Source: a bacterium
GTDB lineage: Bacteria > Actinomycetota > Acidimicrobiia > Spongiisociales > Spongiisociaceae
NCBI GenBank assembly: GCA_028821265.1
Contig: JAPPGU010000085.1
Coordinates: 51,237 to 115,236 of the forward strand
DNA length: 64,000 nt
Reading direction: 5' to 3'
A program made the position numbers and the translations under genes. How positions within the stretch are numbered: the first letter of the stretch is position 1; each line of letters starts with the position of its first letter. Below are positions 17,221-26,364 of the stretch, one piece after another. The notes beneath the pieces are model-generated. The model had not been told where the DNA came from and did no database searches. It saw only the letters and a list, made by a program, of their open reading frames with translations.

Positions 17221-18089
17221 GATTCGTCCAGACGGAACAGGCGCACGGCGTTGCGGCGCATGACCTTTACCAGCACCTCGTCGGAGAGCCCGAACCCGAG
17301 ATAGCGGTGGATGGTCTCCTGGATCGGGCAGAACGGGTATCCGGTGGCGAAAAGGAACCGGTCCTGCAGGAAGGTGGCGATCCCCTTCACGTAGTCCGCC
17401 TCACCCGGCAGGCCTGGGAAGTACACGTCTGGGAGCATCCAGACGTTGGCGCGGCGGAACGCCACCCCGAGCGCCGCCTGCGCGTGGGGCCAGCCTCCGT
17501 GGACGTTGACCACGGTCAGTTCGGGGAAACGAACGGCCACCCGGTCGATCCTCGCCGGGTCCGAGAAGCTCAGGTCGGGGCCGGTCTCGCCGCCTCCCAT
17601 GACCAGGGCGGGTACGTTGGCGGCGACGCAGGCCTCGTAGACGGGGTTGATGATGGGATCGTCCACGTAGGTGGGCGTGTCGCAGATCCCTGGCTCGAGC
17701 ACTATGCCCCGGGCGCCCCGGTCGACCAACGGCTGAACCGATCCGGCGGCGTCGTCCTTCATCGGATCGACCGCCGCGTATACGTAGAAGAGGTCGGGGT
17801 TCTGCTCCTCGGCCTCGAAGACCGGGTCGTTGCCCTTGCCTCCCCACCATCTGTTGGGAACCCGGGCAGGTACGCCGGCCCGCACGATGCCCGACTCCCG
17901 GACCTCGGCCAGGTAGCCGTCGAGGTCGGCCTCCCGCATGGCTGGAGTGATCGTCCAGCCCCGGGCAGCCACGTTGCCCAGGGTCCGGGGGAGGTTGGTA
18001 TAGGTCCGGTCCTCTATGAACGCTCTGATGGGCGGCCGGGACCGGGCGTCGATGATTCCCCCGGGCACGATGTCCCTCACCCCCGCCAT
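17217..18089 (-). CDS. amidohydrolase-2 family protein lacking the HxH motif
   Basis: This 290-residue member of the amidohydrolase-2 (ACMSD/LigJ-like) group has the family's later features: VNVHGGWPHAQAA, DVYFPGLPG, and a C-terminal ATGYPFCPIQETI with R.N..RLF. At the N-terminus, where the metal-binding HxH is expected after the first strand, it reads IIDARSRPP, so the usual first two metal ligands are missing. It may bind metal differently or act without it. The ATG at 18089 has AAGGT eight bases before it. It heads the operon with two SDR genes. Confidence 0.75.
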   Translation of the reverse strand: MAGVRDIVPGGIIDARSRPPIRAFIEDRTYTNLPRTLGNVAARGWTITPAMREADLDGYLAEVRESGIVRAGVPARVPNRWWGGKGNDPVFEAEEQNPDLFYVYAAVDPMKDDAAGSVQPLVDRGARGIVLEPGICDTPTYVDDPIINPVYEACVAANVPALVMGGGETGPDLSFSDPARIDRVAVRFPELTVVNVHGGWPHAQAALGVAFRRANVWMLPDVYFPGLPGEADYVKGIATFLQDRFLFATGYPFCPIQETIHRYLGFGLSDEVLVKVMRRNAVRLFRLDES

Positions 18090-18251
18090 CGTCCGACCTT
18101 GCCGTAGCCGGTTGGTCCGGTCATCCGCCCTCCCTGGGTTGTTCGTCGTCCGGGCTGACAGGAGGGTACCGAACGTTCGCGGTCCCGCCACGCAAGCCAT
18201 GGACTCGGCCGCGAGCCTTGTGGCGTCCCAGCCCACGGGCCGGGTCGGTGC

Positions 18252-20573
18252 TCAGTCGAGGCCGAGAGCTCGGGCGAGGAACGTTGCCATCTCGGCTCGG
18301 GTAACCAGACGGCGGGGGCAGTAGAGCGGCGGGTTCGCCTGGCATCCGGCGGTGATTCCGGCCGCCCATAGGGCGTTGATCTCCGCCTCATGGGTATTGC
18401 CGCCGGTATCGCCGAATCCTGCCGGCGGAGCGGATCCGGGGTCGAGGTGGCGGGCGCGCACCAGGAACGACGCCATCTCGTCCCGTGTAACCGGGCGGTC
18501 AGGGCAGAAACGTAGCGGCTGGAGTGCGCATCCCGAGGTGATGCGGAGTCCCGCCAGCTGCTCGACGTAGGGAAGCCACCACTCATCCGTGTCCACGTCG
18601 GCGAACCTCGACGCGGAGACCGCGGGCGGCTCCGGGCCGTCGATCGCCCGCACCAGCCACACCGCCATGGTCCATCGCTTGATCGGTTCGTTCGGACAGA
18701 TGCCGGCCGCGCACTCGGTGCCGTCCAGTATCCCCCTTCCGGCCAGGGCCTCCAGCGCAGCCTCATGAACGCTACCCAGCGTGTCTGCGAACACGGCACA
18801 GGTCCCGAGACCAGTACTCGGCAAGTTGTCGACGATGGACCGGGGCACGCACAGGTCGTTGCCCGAGAGATCGAGCCGGGCGAGTTCGCTCAACCGGCCG
18901 AGCTCCTCCGGTATCGATCCCGTCAGGCCGTTACCGAACGGTCCGCTCAGGTCGATGCCGGTTACCCGTCCCTCAGAGTCCGTGACCACGCCGTGCCACC
19001 TGCTCGGGTGCGCGCCGGTCTTCCAGCCCCACGTGTTGAACCAGCCTTCCCCGCCCGTGCCGTTGAACAACGCCACGAGCGCGGCGCGATCTCCCGCATG
19101 GACAGGAATACCCGGCCCGGCGGGACCGTACGTGTAGTTGGCGGCGGCGTTCAGGAGCGTCCTGCGGAGACGGTTGCAGGATCCGAGGAGGATGATGTTT
19201 GGCTGGTTCGCGATCATCGAGAACGTGATCGCCTCGCCGCCGGCCGCCACAGCCGTCCCCGCCAGGGAGATCACATGGTCCAGCGAGCCCGTCTTGCCCT
19301 TGACGGTAAGGAGCTGGTCCTGGTTTCCCCTAGACCGGACGGGGTGGCAGTTTCTCAGAGTGCCCGTCTCGCCCGCCACGGCCAGACCCTCCACCAGCGG
19401 CGAACCGGGGCCGGCCTCCTCCAGCAGTCCGGCGACCGCGCCGCAGGTGAGGCGGTTGGAGTAGGACAGGCCCGAGCCATCGGCGATCAGCAACCCGTCC
19501 GCCGCCCGCCCCAACTTGTCCCGGAGGATGGTCTGAACATCGGCCACCGCAGAGGCGCGGTCCGAGCCCCCGCCCCGGCGGCCGATCTCCTTCAGCAGCA
19601 TCTCGGCGATGGTGTTGTCGGAACGGGTCAGCATGCGAGCCACGATCTCGGACAGAGGCGGGGATTCGACCGCCCCGAGCATGGTCCGCTCGCTCGGAGC
19701 CGGCGCCACGCCCGCCACCGGCCGCCGCGTGATCACCATCCGTCGCGCCTCGAGGAAGTCGTCGAATACCGAAGCGGCGTGCTGCGCGGGCTGCGCCGCC
19801 CGCACGCTCTGGCGGCGGCCCGCGGAGAATACCGAGCTGGAATACCGCGAGAACCCGCTGTTGAGGAGCAGGGCCGACAGCGGTCCGGAGTGGTTGGCGG
19901 TCACGAAGGAGCGTCTCCACACCGGGTCCGTCTCTCCGGCCAGGACCTCCCCCGAATATTCGCGTTCCTTGTCGGGATACCAGGACTCGTCTCCCACGAT
20001 CCGGCCTTCGATCCTCCTGATGCCACGGGCGGAGAGGGCGGCCATCACCTGGTTTGCCAGGCCCGTGATGTCGGTATGCGCCACGGGCTCCGCGTATCGA
20101 TTGACGTAGTTGGGTGTGGACAGCACGGGGTCACCCTGCCCAACGAGGTACACGTCGCCCTTCAGCACGCCGTCGGTCACCGATTCGAGGTCCTCGGTAC
20201 GAGCAAATACTTCCGTGGTGAAGACCTCGTCCGGGCTCATCACCTCGAACGCGGCCGCGGCAGTGGCCACCTTCATCAAGGAAGCGGGAGTGAAGGCCGT
20301 ACCGGATCGTGACTCGAAGATCGACTCGCCATCGAGCATCACCGACAGGCACATCGAGTCGGGAGCCTCCCGAAGAGAGAGCACGGCCGAGAACTCCCTC
20401 GCCAGGCGATCCCGCTCCTCCTGGGCCACCGGCGCCGACCCATCCGCAGGCGCGCCGTACGCCGCGGCGGGCGGTATCACCAGAGTGAGGACCACCGCCA
20501 GCGCGACGGCGCTCAGGCCTCCGGTCCATCGATGCCCCCGTCTCCGGAGGCCTCGGGACGGTCCGTCTTTCAT
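18252..20573 (-). CDS. D-Ala-D-Ala carboxypeptidase (S13) fused to LRR and SLH domains
   Basis: This 773-residue secreted protein has a signal peptide (to about residue 41). A peptidase S13 domain spans about 55-485 with SLMK (Ser98/Lys101), SDN (318-320) and KTG (427-429), the three motifs of penicillin-binding D,D-carboxypeptidases such as DacB. It is followed by an LRR module (493-592; ALVALFNGTGGEGW cap, one repeat, Cys pair), then three S-layer-homology-like repeats (about 595-645, 656-708, 718-771), two of them ending in TR(D/A)EMA(S/T)FL. The protein should trim peptidoglycan stem peptides while held at the wall. Its ATG overlaps the stop of the peptide-transporter ATPase gene, placing it last in that operon. 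Confidence 0.88.
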   Translation of the reverse strand: MKDGPSRGLRRRGHRWTGGLSAVALAVVLTLVIPPAAAYGAPADGSAPVAQEERDRLAREFSAVLSLREAPDSMCLSVMLDGESIFESRSGTAFTPASLMKVATAAAAFEVMSPDEVFTTEVFARTEDLESVTDGVLKGDVYLVGQGDPVLSTPNYVNRYAEPVAHTDITGLANQVMAALSARGIRRIEGRIVGDESWYPDKEREYSGEVLAGETDPVWRRSFVTANHSGPLSALLLNSGFSRYSSSVFSAGRRQSVRAAQPAQHAASVFDDFLEARRMVITRRPVAGVAPAPSERTMLGAVESPPLSEIVARMLTRSDNTIAEMLLKEIGRRGGGSDRASAVADVQTILRDKLGRAADGLLIADGSGLSYSNRLTCGAVAGLLEEAGPGSPLVEGLAVAGETGTLRNCHPVRSRGNQDQLLTVKGKTGSLDHVISLAGTAVAAGGEAITFSMIANQPNIILLGSCNRLRRTLLNAAANYTYGPAGPGIPVHAGDRAALVALFNGTGGEGWFNTWGWKTGAHPSRWHGVVTDSEGRVTGIDLSGPFGNGLTGSIPEELGRLSELARLDLSGNDLCVPRSIVDNLPSTGLGTCAVFADTLGSVHEAALEALAGRGILDGTECAAGICPNEPIKRWTMAVWLVRAIDGPEPPAVSASRFADVDTDEWWLPYVEQLAGLRITSGCALQPLRFCPDRPVTRDEMASFLVRARHLDPGSAPPAGFGDTGGNTHEAEINALWAAGITAGCQANPPLYCPRRLVTRAEMATFLARALGLD

Positions 20574-21526
20574 CCCCCTACCCCGCGCCGCGACAGATCC
20601 GAGGCCAGCCAGCAGCGCGAGGAGTGGCCCTCCTGTAGCTCATCCAGGGACGGCTCCTCGGCCGAGCACCGGTCGATGGCCACCGGACACCGGGGGACGA
20701 AGCGGCAACCCTCCGAAGGGATTGCCTCCCGCATCGTGCCTCGCCCCGGCCCGCGGTCACCGGTGATCACCGACGCCGCCGATACAAGCAGCTGCGTGTA
20801 GGGATGGGTGGGCCGGTCGGAAACCTCGCCGCCCGGACCCTCCTCGACCGCCGTACCCGCGTACATGACCACGATCCGGTCGGAGAGGTGGCGCACCACG
20901 GGTAGCGAGTGGCTGATGAACAGCATCGCCATCGACCGCTCCCGGTTGATCTCGAGCAAGAGGTTGAGTATCTGGGCCTGGACCGACACGTCGAGGGCCG
21001 ACACGGGTTCGTCACAGACCAGCAGGGAGGGTTCAAGCGCGAGGGCCCGGGCGATGTTCACCCGCTGCGCCTGGCCGCCCGACAACTGGTGGGGGTAGCG
21101 GTCCACCAGGGAGGGGTCGAGGTGGACATCCGCCATCAGCTCCCGCACCCGCTCGCCGCGCTCCCTGGAATTCCCCCTGCGGTGGATCACCAGGGGCTCG
21201 GCAACCAGCCACCCCACCCGCTTGCGGCTGTCGAGCGCCTGGAAGGGATGCTGGAAGACCGCCTGCACGGCCTGCCGGTAGCCGGCCTCCTCGTCGTCCA
21301 GCCACTCCCCCACGTCGCGGCCCCGGAAACGGATCCGGCCCCCGTCGGCCTGCTCCAGACCGAGCACCAGGTTGGCGATCGTGGACTTCCCGGACCCCGA
21401 CTCCCCTACGAGGCCGACCACCTCGCCCTCACCGATCGTCATCGACATCCTCCGAACGGCGCGGACCGGGCCGCGGTCGGTCACGAACGTCTTGTCCACT
21501 CCGGTCAGTTCGAGCAGGGAGGTCAT
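20570..21526 (-). CDS. oligopeptide ABC transporter ATP-binding protein (OppF-like)
   Basis: This 318-residue ABC ATPase has Walker A GESGSGKST, signature LSGGQAQR, Walker B LLVCDEP and switch His in FISHS. A C-terminal oligopeptide/dipeptide transporter extension (HPYTQLL, with cysteines in RFVPRCP, DRC and SRCW) matches OppF/DppF, where such cysteines can bind an Fe-S cluster. It pairs with the OppD-like ATPase upstream (ATGA overlap) to power peptide import through the two permeases of this operon. Its own stop overlaps the start of the carboxypeptidase gene. Confidence 0.93.
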   Translation of the reverse strand: MTSLLELTGVDKTFVTDRGPVRAVRRMSMTIGEGEVVGLVGESGSGKSTIANLVLGLEQADGGRIRFRGRDVGEWLDDEEAGYRQAVQAVFQHPFQALDSRKRVGWLVAEPLVIHRRGNSRERGERVRELMADVHLDPSLVDRYPHQLSGGQAQRVNIARALALEPSLLVCDEPVSALDVSVQAQILNLLLEINRERSMAMLFISHSLPVVRHLSDRIVVMYAGTAVEEGPGGEVSDRPTHPYTQLLVSAASVITGDRGPGRGTMREAIPSEGCRFVPRCPVAIDRCSAEEPSLDELQEGHSSRCWLASDLSRRGVGG

Positions 21527-22476
21527 GTCGTTATCAACGCAGAGGATGCGGCGGGAGGGCAGGCCGCCAGGGTGTCATTGATCGGTATCAGATCCGGTTC
21601 GACCCGGCGGCAGTCGTCCACGACCAGGCGGCACCTGGGAGCGAAGGGACATCCGGAGGCAGGGAGATGCCCCGGCTCCATCGACGGAAGCAGGATCTTG
21701 CGATCCCCGTCGAGACGGGGCACCGAGTCCAGCAAACCCCGCGTGTAGGGGTGGACAGCCGAGCCGAGGACGGCGGCGCGGGCGCCCTGCTCCACCACCT
21801 TCCCCCCGTAGAGAACCATCACATCGTCGGCCACCCTCGCCACCACGCTCAGGTCGTGGCTGATGATCAGCATCGCCAGGTCCGCTTCGGACCGCAGTTC
21901 CCCCAGGATCGCCAGAATCTCGGACTGGACGGTGCTGTCGAGGGCGCTGGTCGGCTCGTCGGCGATGAGCAGGGCCGGCTCGATGATGACCGCGACGGCG
22001 ATGGAGACCCTCTGCAACATCCCCCCGCTGAGCTGGTGGGGTAGGTCCGCCAGGCGCCTCTCGGGATCCTCGAAGCCCACCCGGGCCAGCAAGTCCATCA
22101 GCTCGGGCATCCGTCCGGCATGACCCGCCGCCGACATCGCGTCCCGAACCTGGGCGATCATGGTGCGGGTGGGATTCCAGGAGTTGATCGGGGACTGGAA
22201 GATGAACGAGATGTCGGTACGCCGCAGCTGCCGCCACCTCCGCCTTCCCGCTGCGAGCAGGTCCTCGCCGTTGATCTCCAGCCGGGACGCGTGTCTCCGG
22301 GCTCGGCGGTCGAGCAACCCGGCCAGGGCAAGGGCGAGGGTGGTCTTGCCGCTTCCCGACTCCCCCACCACCGCCAGGGTGCGACCGGACTCGATCTCCA
22401 GCGACACGCCTTTGACCGCCGGGCGCCGGCCGCCCGGATAGGTGACGGTGAGGTCCTCGACCGCGAGCAGGCTCAC
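21523..22476 (-). CDS. oligopeptide ABC transporter ATP-binding protein (OppD-like)
   Basis: This 317-residue ABC ATPase has Walker A GESGSGKTT, signature LSGGMLQR, Walker B LLIADEP and switch His in IISHD. It carries the OppD-type C-terminal region (HPYTRGLLDSVPRLDG and cysteines in GCPFAPRC and ACPP). The start is the GTG at 22476 overlapping the permease stop (GTGA). It forms the heterodimeric motor with the OppF-like protein. Confidence 0.93.
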   Translation of the reverse strand: MSLLAVEDLTVTYPGGRRPAVKGVSLEIESGRTLAVVGESGSGKTTLALALAGLLDRRARRHASRLEINGEDLLAAGRRRWRQLRRTDISFIFQSPINSWNPTRTMIAQVRDAMSAAGHAGRMPELMDLLARVGFEDPERRLADLPHQLSGGMLQRVSIAVAVIIEPALLIADEPTSALDSTVQSEILAILGELRSEADLAMLIISHDLSVVARVADDVMVLYGGKVVEQGARAAVLGSAVHPYTRGLLDSVPRLDGDRKILLPSMEPGHLPASGCPFAPRCRLVVDDCRRVEPDLIPINDTLAACPPAASSALITT

Positions 22477-23321
22477 GACGTCGACCGCTTCCGCAGCGCC
22501 TCGCCCAGCAGCACGAAGTTGAGCACGGTAACGAAGATGACAATGCCCGGGAACACCGCGTACCACCAGGCCAGCAGGGCGAACTGCTTGGAGTCGGCCA
22601 CCATGCGTCCCCACTCCGGCAGGGGCGGGGTGGCGCCCAACCCGAGGAAGGCCAGCCCGGTCAGCGCCACCAGCGCGTTGCCGATGTCGAGGGTGAAACG
22701 GACCAGAAGCTGGTTGTAGGTGTGGGGGATGACGTGCCAGCGCAGTATCTGGCCACGTCTCGCACCCAGCGTGATGGCCGCCCTTATGTGGTAGTCGTTG
22801 AGGATCGACTTGACCTGACCCCGGATCATCCGGGCATAGCTCGGCCACCACAGCAGCGACAGGGCCACGATCGTGGAAGTGAGACCTCGCCCCATCGATG
22901 CCGCCACCGCCATGGCGAACACCAGGTAGGGGAAGGCCAGGAAAACGTCCACGGTCCTCATCAACAGGCGGTCGAGGATGCCCCCGTACCAGGCGGCCAG
23001 CGACCCGTAGATCGTCCCCACCAGCGCCGCGACCGTGATGATCAGCACGGCGGAGCCGATCGAGTAACGGGCTCCGTGGATGACCCGGGACAGGATGTCA
23101 CGACCGGAGTCGTCGGTGCCGAACAGGTTGCCGGCATTCGGAGGGGTGAAGCGGTTGATGATGTCCAGCTTGTACGGGTCCGCGGGGGCCAGCAGGCCGG
23201 GGATGAGCACCAGGGCTGCCAGGACCGCGACAGTGGCCACCGACCACCACATGACACCTCGCCCCGCCTTTCGGGTCCGGGATGCCGCTTCGGGTGCGGC
23301 CGGAAGCTCGGCGACGGTCAT
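22473..23321 (-). CDS. oligopeptide ABC transporter permease (OppC/DppC-like)
   Basis: This 282-residue inner-membrane permease has an N-terminal OppC_N helix (MWWSVATVAVLAALVLIPGL), FGTDDSGRDILSR just after it, and a five-helix core. The EAA-type loop (RAAITLGARRGQILRWHVIP) contacts the ATPases. The ATG at 23321 overlaps the preceding permease stop. With the OppB-like protein it forms the translocation channel for peptides or similar solutes. Confidence 0.93.
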   Translation of the reverse strand: MTVAELPAAPEAASRTRKAGRGVMWWSVATVAVLAALVLIPGLLAPADPYKLDIINRFTPPNAGNLFGTDDSGRDILSRVIHGARYSIGSAVLIITVAALVGTIYGSLAAWYGGILDRLLMRTVDVFLAFPYLVFAMAVAASMGRGLTSTIVALSLLWWPSYARMIRGQVKSILNDYHIRAAITLGARRGQILRWHVIPHTYNQLLVRFTLDIGNALVALTGLAFLGLGATPPLPEWGRMVADSKQFALLAWWYAVFPGIVIFVTVLNFVLLGEALRKRSTS

Positions 23322-24415
23322 CGGGCTTCCTTTATGCGGGGATCGAGCAGCGGGTAGATCTGGCCGACCAGCGCGTTGACCAGGACGAACCCGGCCGTGG
23401 CCAGCACGGTTATGGCCATGATGGCGTTGTAGTCGAACGACTGGAAGGAGCTGAAGGCGTAGAGACCGATCCCCGGCCACGAGAAGATCACCTCCACGAT
23501 CACCACCCCACCGAGCAACCATCCCAGCTGCAGACCGAGCATGGTCACCACCGGGTTGAGAGCATTGCGCAGGGCGTCGACCACCACCACCCGCCACTCG
23601 GACAGGCCCCGGGCCCGCGCCGCCCGCACGTACTCCCGGTCGAGTTGGTCGGCGAGGGACGAACGCGTGAGCGCGATGGTGAGGGCGATGTTGTGGATCA
23701 CGATGGTCATAACCGGGAGGAACAGCACCCGGGCCGCCTCCCACATGGCCGAAGGGCTCCGGGCGATCAAGGCGTCCAGCAGGCCGGCGCCGGTGACCTC
23801 GGCGATCCCGGCCGCCTCATGGTTGAGGTTCCCGGCCACCGGGAAGTCGAGGCGCGCGACGAGCGGGAACCAGTCGGGCCGGGCGGCGAGAAATATCTGC
23901 AGCAACAGCCCGACCCAGAAGACGGGCACGGCGGAACCGGCCACCGCAACGACCCGCAGCAGGACGGCGTGAACGCCCCTCGGCCAGTAGGCCCATGCGG
24001 CGCCCGCCAGGATGCCCAGCGCGGCGAAGATGGTGAAGGACACCACGATGAGCTCGATCGAGGCGGGTAGGGCCTCGACTACGTCATCGAGGATCGGCCC
24101 CCGGGTCCGGATGGAGTCGCCGAAGTCCCCCCTGACCAGACCGGTTATGTAGCGCACGTACTGCACCATCACCGGATCGTCCAGGCCCATGTCCTGGCGC
24201 ACCCGCTCCACCTGCTCCGGACCCGCCTCGAGCCCCGCCGCCAACCGGGCGGGATCGGCGGGCACGATCCTGGAGAGGGCAAAGGTGATGGAGACCGCCA
24301 CGAGGACGACCACGAGCAGCCAGACGACCCCCTTGGCGAACCGCGCCAAGCGACCGGCGCCGAAGCGAAGCCCCGGCGCCGGTCCTGTTACCTCGGGGTA
24401 ACGCCCTTGCGTCAC
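23318..24415 (-). CDS. oligopeptide ABC transporter permease (OppB/DppB-like)
   Basis: This 365-residue permease of the OppB class has an N-terminal helix then VPADPARLAAGLEAG, GLDDPVMVQYVRY and RGDFGDS (all typical), and the EAA loop EYVRAARARGLSEWRVVVVD. The C-terminus LVNALVGQIYPLLDPRI is also diagnostic. It starts with GTG in the stop codon of the binding-protein gene (GTGA). At 365 residues it is longer than most DppB proteins because of an extended loop after the third helix. Confidence 0.92.
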   Translation of the reverse strand: MTQGRYPEVTGPAPGLRFGAGRLARFAKGVVWLLVVVLVAVSITFALSRIVPADPARLAAGLEAGPEQVERVRQDMGLDDPVMVQYVRYITGLVRGDFGDSIRTRGPILDDVVEALPASIELIVVSFTIFAALGILAGAAWAYWPRGVHAVLLRVVAVAGSAVPVFWVGLLLQIFLAARPDWFPLVARLDFPVAGNLNHEAAGIAEVTGAGLLDALIARSPSAMWEAARVLFLPVMTIVIHNIALTIALTRSSLADQLDREYVRAARARGLSEWRVVVVDALRNALNPVVTMLGLQLGWLLGGVVIVEVIFSWPGIGLYAFSSFQSFDYNAIMAITVLATAGFVLVNALVGQIYPLLDPRIKEAR

Positions 24416-26244
24416 CCGCCCATTTCAGTGTTGCGAGCGTGGAAGAACCGGGTCTGGACCACGAAGTCGAGCGGCTCGAAGAGCAGGTCCCACTTCTCGA
24501 GAACCGGCTGGTAGATGATCGGCTGCGGCATCCAGATGGCCACCTGGTCGGCGATGATCTGGTCCGAGATCTGACGCAGGACGAGACCCCGCTCCTCATC
24601 GTCGGTGATGCCCGACACGCCGGCAGTCAACTCGTCCACCATCTCGTTCGAGTAGTAGGCCCAGTTGTAGCCGCCCTGGTCAGCCCAGGACTCGGTCACG
24701 TACGCCGACTTGAGCACCGTGGACGGATCCGTCGACGTCATGTTGAGGATCAGGTACGCCAGGTCGGTGGTCGTCTCGGGGCTCTTGGTCAGCTGGACCA
24801 GCTCCGGCCATCCGACCAGCTGCACGTCCACGCCGATGCCGAGTTCCTTCAGGTTCTCCGTGAGCAGCGTCCCGAAAAACGCCTCGTAGGACAGGAACGC
24901 GAGGCCTGCGTAGCTGATGGTGAACAGGATGTTGTCGGGACCGCCGCCCCCATACCCGGCCTCAGCCAGCAGTGCCTTGGCCTGGTCGAGATCCTGGCGG
25001 ATCACGTCGGGTACCGGTCCGATCTCGGCGTTGGGGGGCAGGGGCCCGGTGGTGGGCTCGGCCCTTCCGTTGAGGTAGGCGATCCACCCGTCATAGTCGA
25101 TGGCCAGCGCGATGGCCTTGCGAACCCGCACGTCGGAGATCGGCCCGTCCGCCAGCTGGTTGAAGACCACCGTCCCCAGACCGAAGCGGGGCTGGATCAG
25201 CGCCTTGACGCCATCGCAGGCGACCGCTTGGTCCACGAGGTCCGGTCCTATACCACCGATCGAGTCCACTTCGCCCTGGCACATGAGGAGCACGGCTGTC
25301 GAGGCGTCCGGGTCGGTCCGGAGCGTCACCCTCGTGGGCGTGCCCGGCTCGAACGGCCGCCAGTAGTCGGTGAACCCGTTGAGGGTGATCATGTCCGCGG
25401 CGAGCGTGTCGAGCACGTACGGGCCGGAGCCCGCCTCGTTCTCGGCGAACCATGCTTCGGCCCACGGGTCGTCGGCGGTGGCGTTGGCCTCGATGGCCTC
25501 GGCCGAGACGATCGGCACCTTCGGCAACAGGCCGGTGAAGAACGTGTCGGGCTGGCCGAGGGTGATCTGGACCTCGTAGGGCCCGGTCGCCTCGTAGCTG
25601 ACCACGTTCCGCAGCGGGGTGGATGGACCCTGACCGATGGCCTGGATCCGCTCCAGGCTCTTCACCACGTCGGTGGAGTCGAAGGGGTTGCCGTCGTGGA
25701 AGTTCACGTCGTCACGCAGGGTGAAGGTATAGGTGAGACCGTCCTCCGTCGACCACTCGCTGGCCAGCGCAGGCTGGACGATGGCCGGCTGGGAGCCGGG
25801 CGGGTACTCAAGCAGCGTGTCGTAGGCACTGCGGACGAACAGCATCCCGTCGGACGACCAGGCGACGGCCGGGTCGAGGCTGGCGGTCTGGGCGATGTTC
25901 GAGAACACGAACGGTATGTCCTCGAGAACCTGGGGCCGCACCAGTCCGGGCGCCACGGTGGTGGTGGTGCCCTCGGTAGCGAGAGTGGACTCCGGTTCCT
26001 CCTCGTCCATCTCCTCGGTCATCTCCTCGGTGGCGTCCTCCTCGGCCATCTCCTCGTCGGGCTCTTCCATCATGGCTTCGGTGGTGGTGGCGGCCTGGGT
26101 GGCCTCGGTGGCGGGTGCCTGGGTCGCCTGGGTAGCCGGCGCCTCGTCCCCGTCATCGCCGCCGCATGCCGTGGCGACCATGGCGAGCACGGCCAGGATC
26201 GCCACCCACTTGAGAGGCCTGAGCCGGTAAGTGCCTATCTTCAT
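24412..26244 (-). CDS. peptide/solute-binding lipoprotein (SBP family 5, OppA-like)
   Basis: This 610-residue lipoprotein has signal sequence and lipobox VATAC (Cys27), then an unusual acidic low-complexity linker (about residues 30-95, rich in E, D, T and M), then a family-5 extracellular solute-binding domain (YTFTLRDDVNFHDGNPFDS and later ADQVAIWMPQ). It would capture peptides, nickel chelates or other solutes outside the membrane. A strong GGGAGGA site precedes the ATG. It is the first gene of the five-gene transporter operon that ends with the carboxypeptidase, which fits uptake of cell-wall peptides. Confidence 0.93.
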   Translation of the reverse strand: MKIGTYRLRPLKWVAILAVLAMVATACGGDDGDEAPATQATQAPATEATQAATTTEAMMEEPDEEMAEEDATEEMTEEMDEEEPESTLATEGTTTTVAPGLVRPQVLEDIPFVFSNIAQTASLDPAVAWSSDGMLFVRSAYDTLLEYPPGSQPAIVQPALASEWSTEDGLTYTFTLRDDVNFHDGNPFDSTDVVKSLERIQAIGQGPSTPLRNVVSYEATGPYEVQITLGQPDTFFTGLLPKVPIVSAEAIEANATADDPWAEAWFAENEAGSGPYVLDTLAADMITLNGFTDYWRPFEPGTPTRVTLRTDPDASTAVLLMCQGEVDSIGGIGPDLVDQAVACDGVKALIQPRFGLGTVVFNQLADGPISDVRVRKAIALAIDYDGWIAYLNGRAEPTTGPLPPNAEIGPVPDVIRQDLDQAKALLAEAGYGGGGPDNILFTISYAGLAFLSYEAFFGTLLTENLKELGIGVDVQLVGWPELVQLTKSPETTTDLAYLILNMTSTDPSTVLKSAYVTESWADQGGYNWAYYSNEMVDELTAGVSGITDDEERGLVLRQISDQIIADQVAIWMPQPIIYQPVLEKWDLLFEPLDFVVQTRFFHARNTEMGG

Positions 26245-26364
26245 GTTCTGTCCTCCCTGTTCGATTGCCCGACGCGAATGACGCGGCGGGGTGTCCTGTA
26301 CCGCTTTCTTGATCCTGCTAGGGATCCGGGCAGGGTCGGTGCCGCATCGAGCTGTCCGGCCTGC

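Noticed and set aside
18765..20312. 515-codon plus-strand open frame opposite the carboxypeptidase fusion
   Set aside because: The minus strand has SLMK, SDN and KTG plus LRR and SLH motifs in one frame; the plus-strand product is low in hydrophobic structure.
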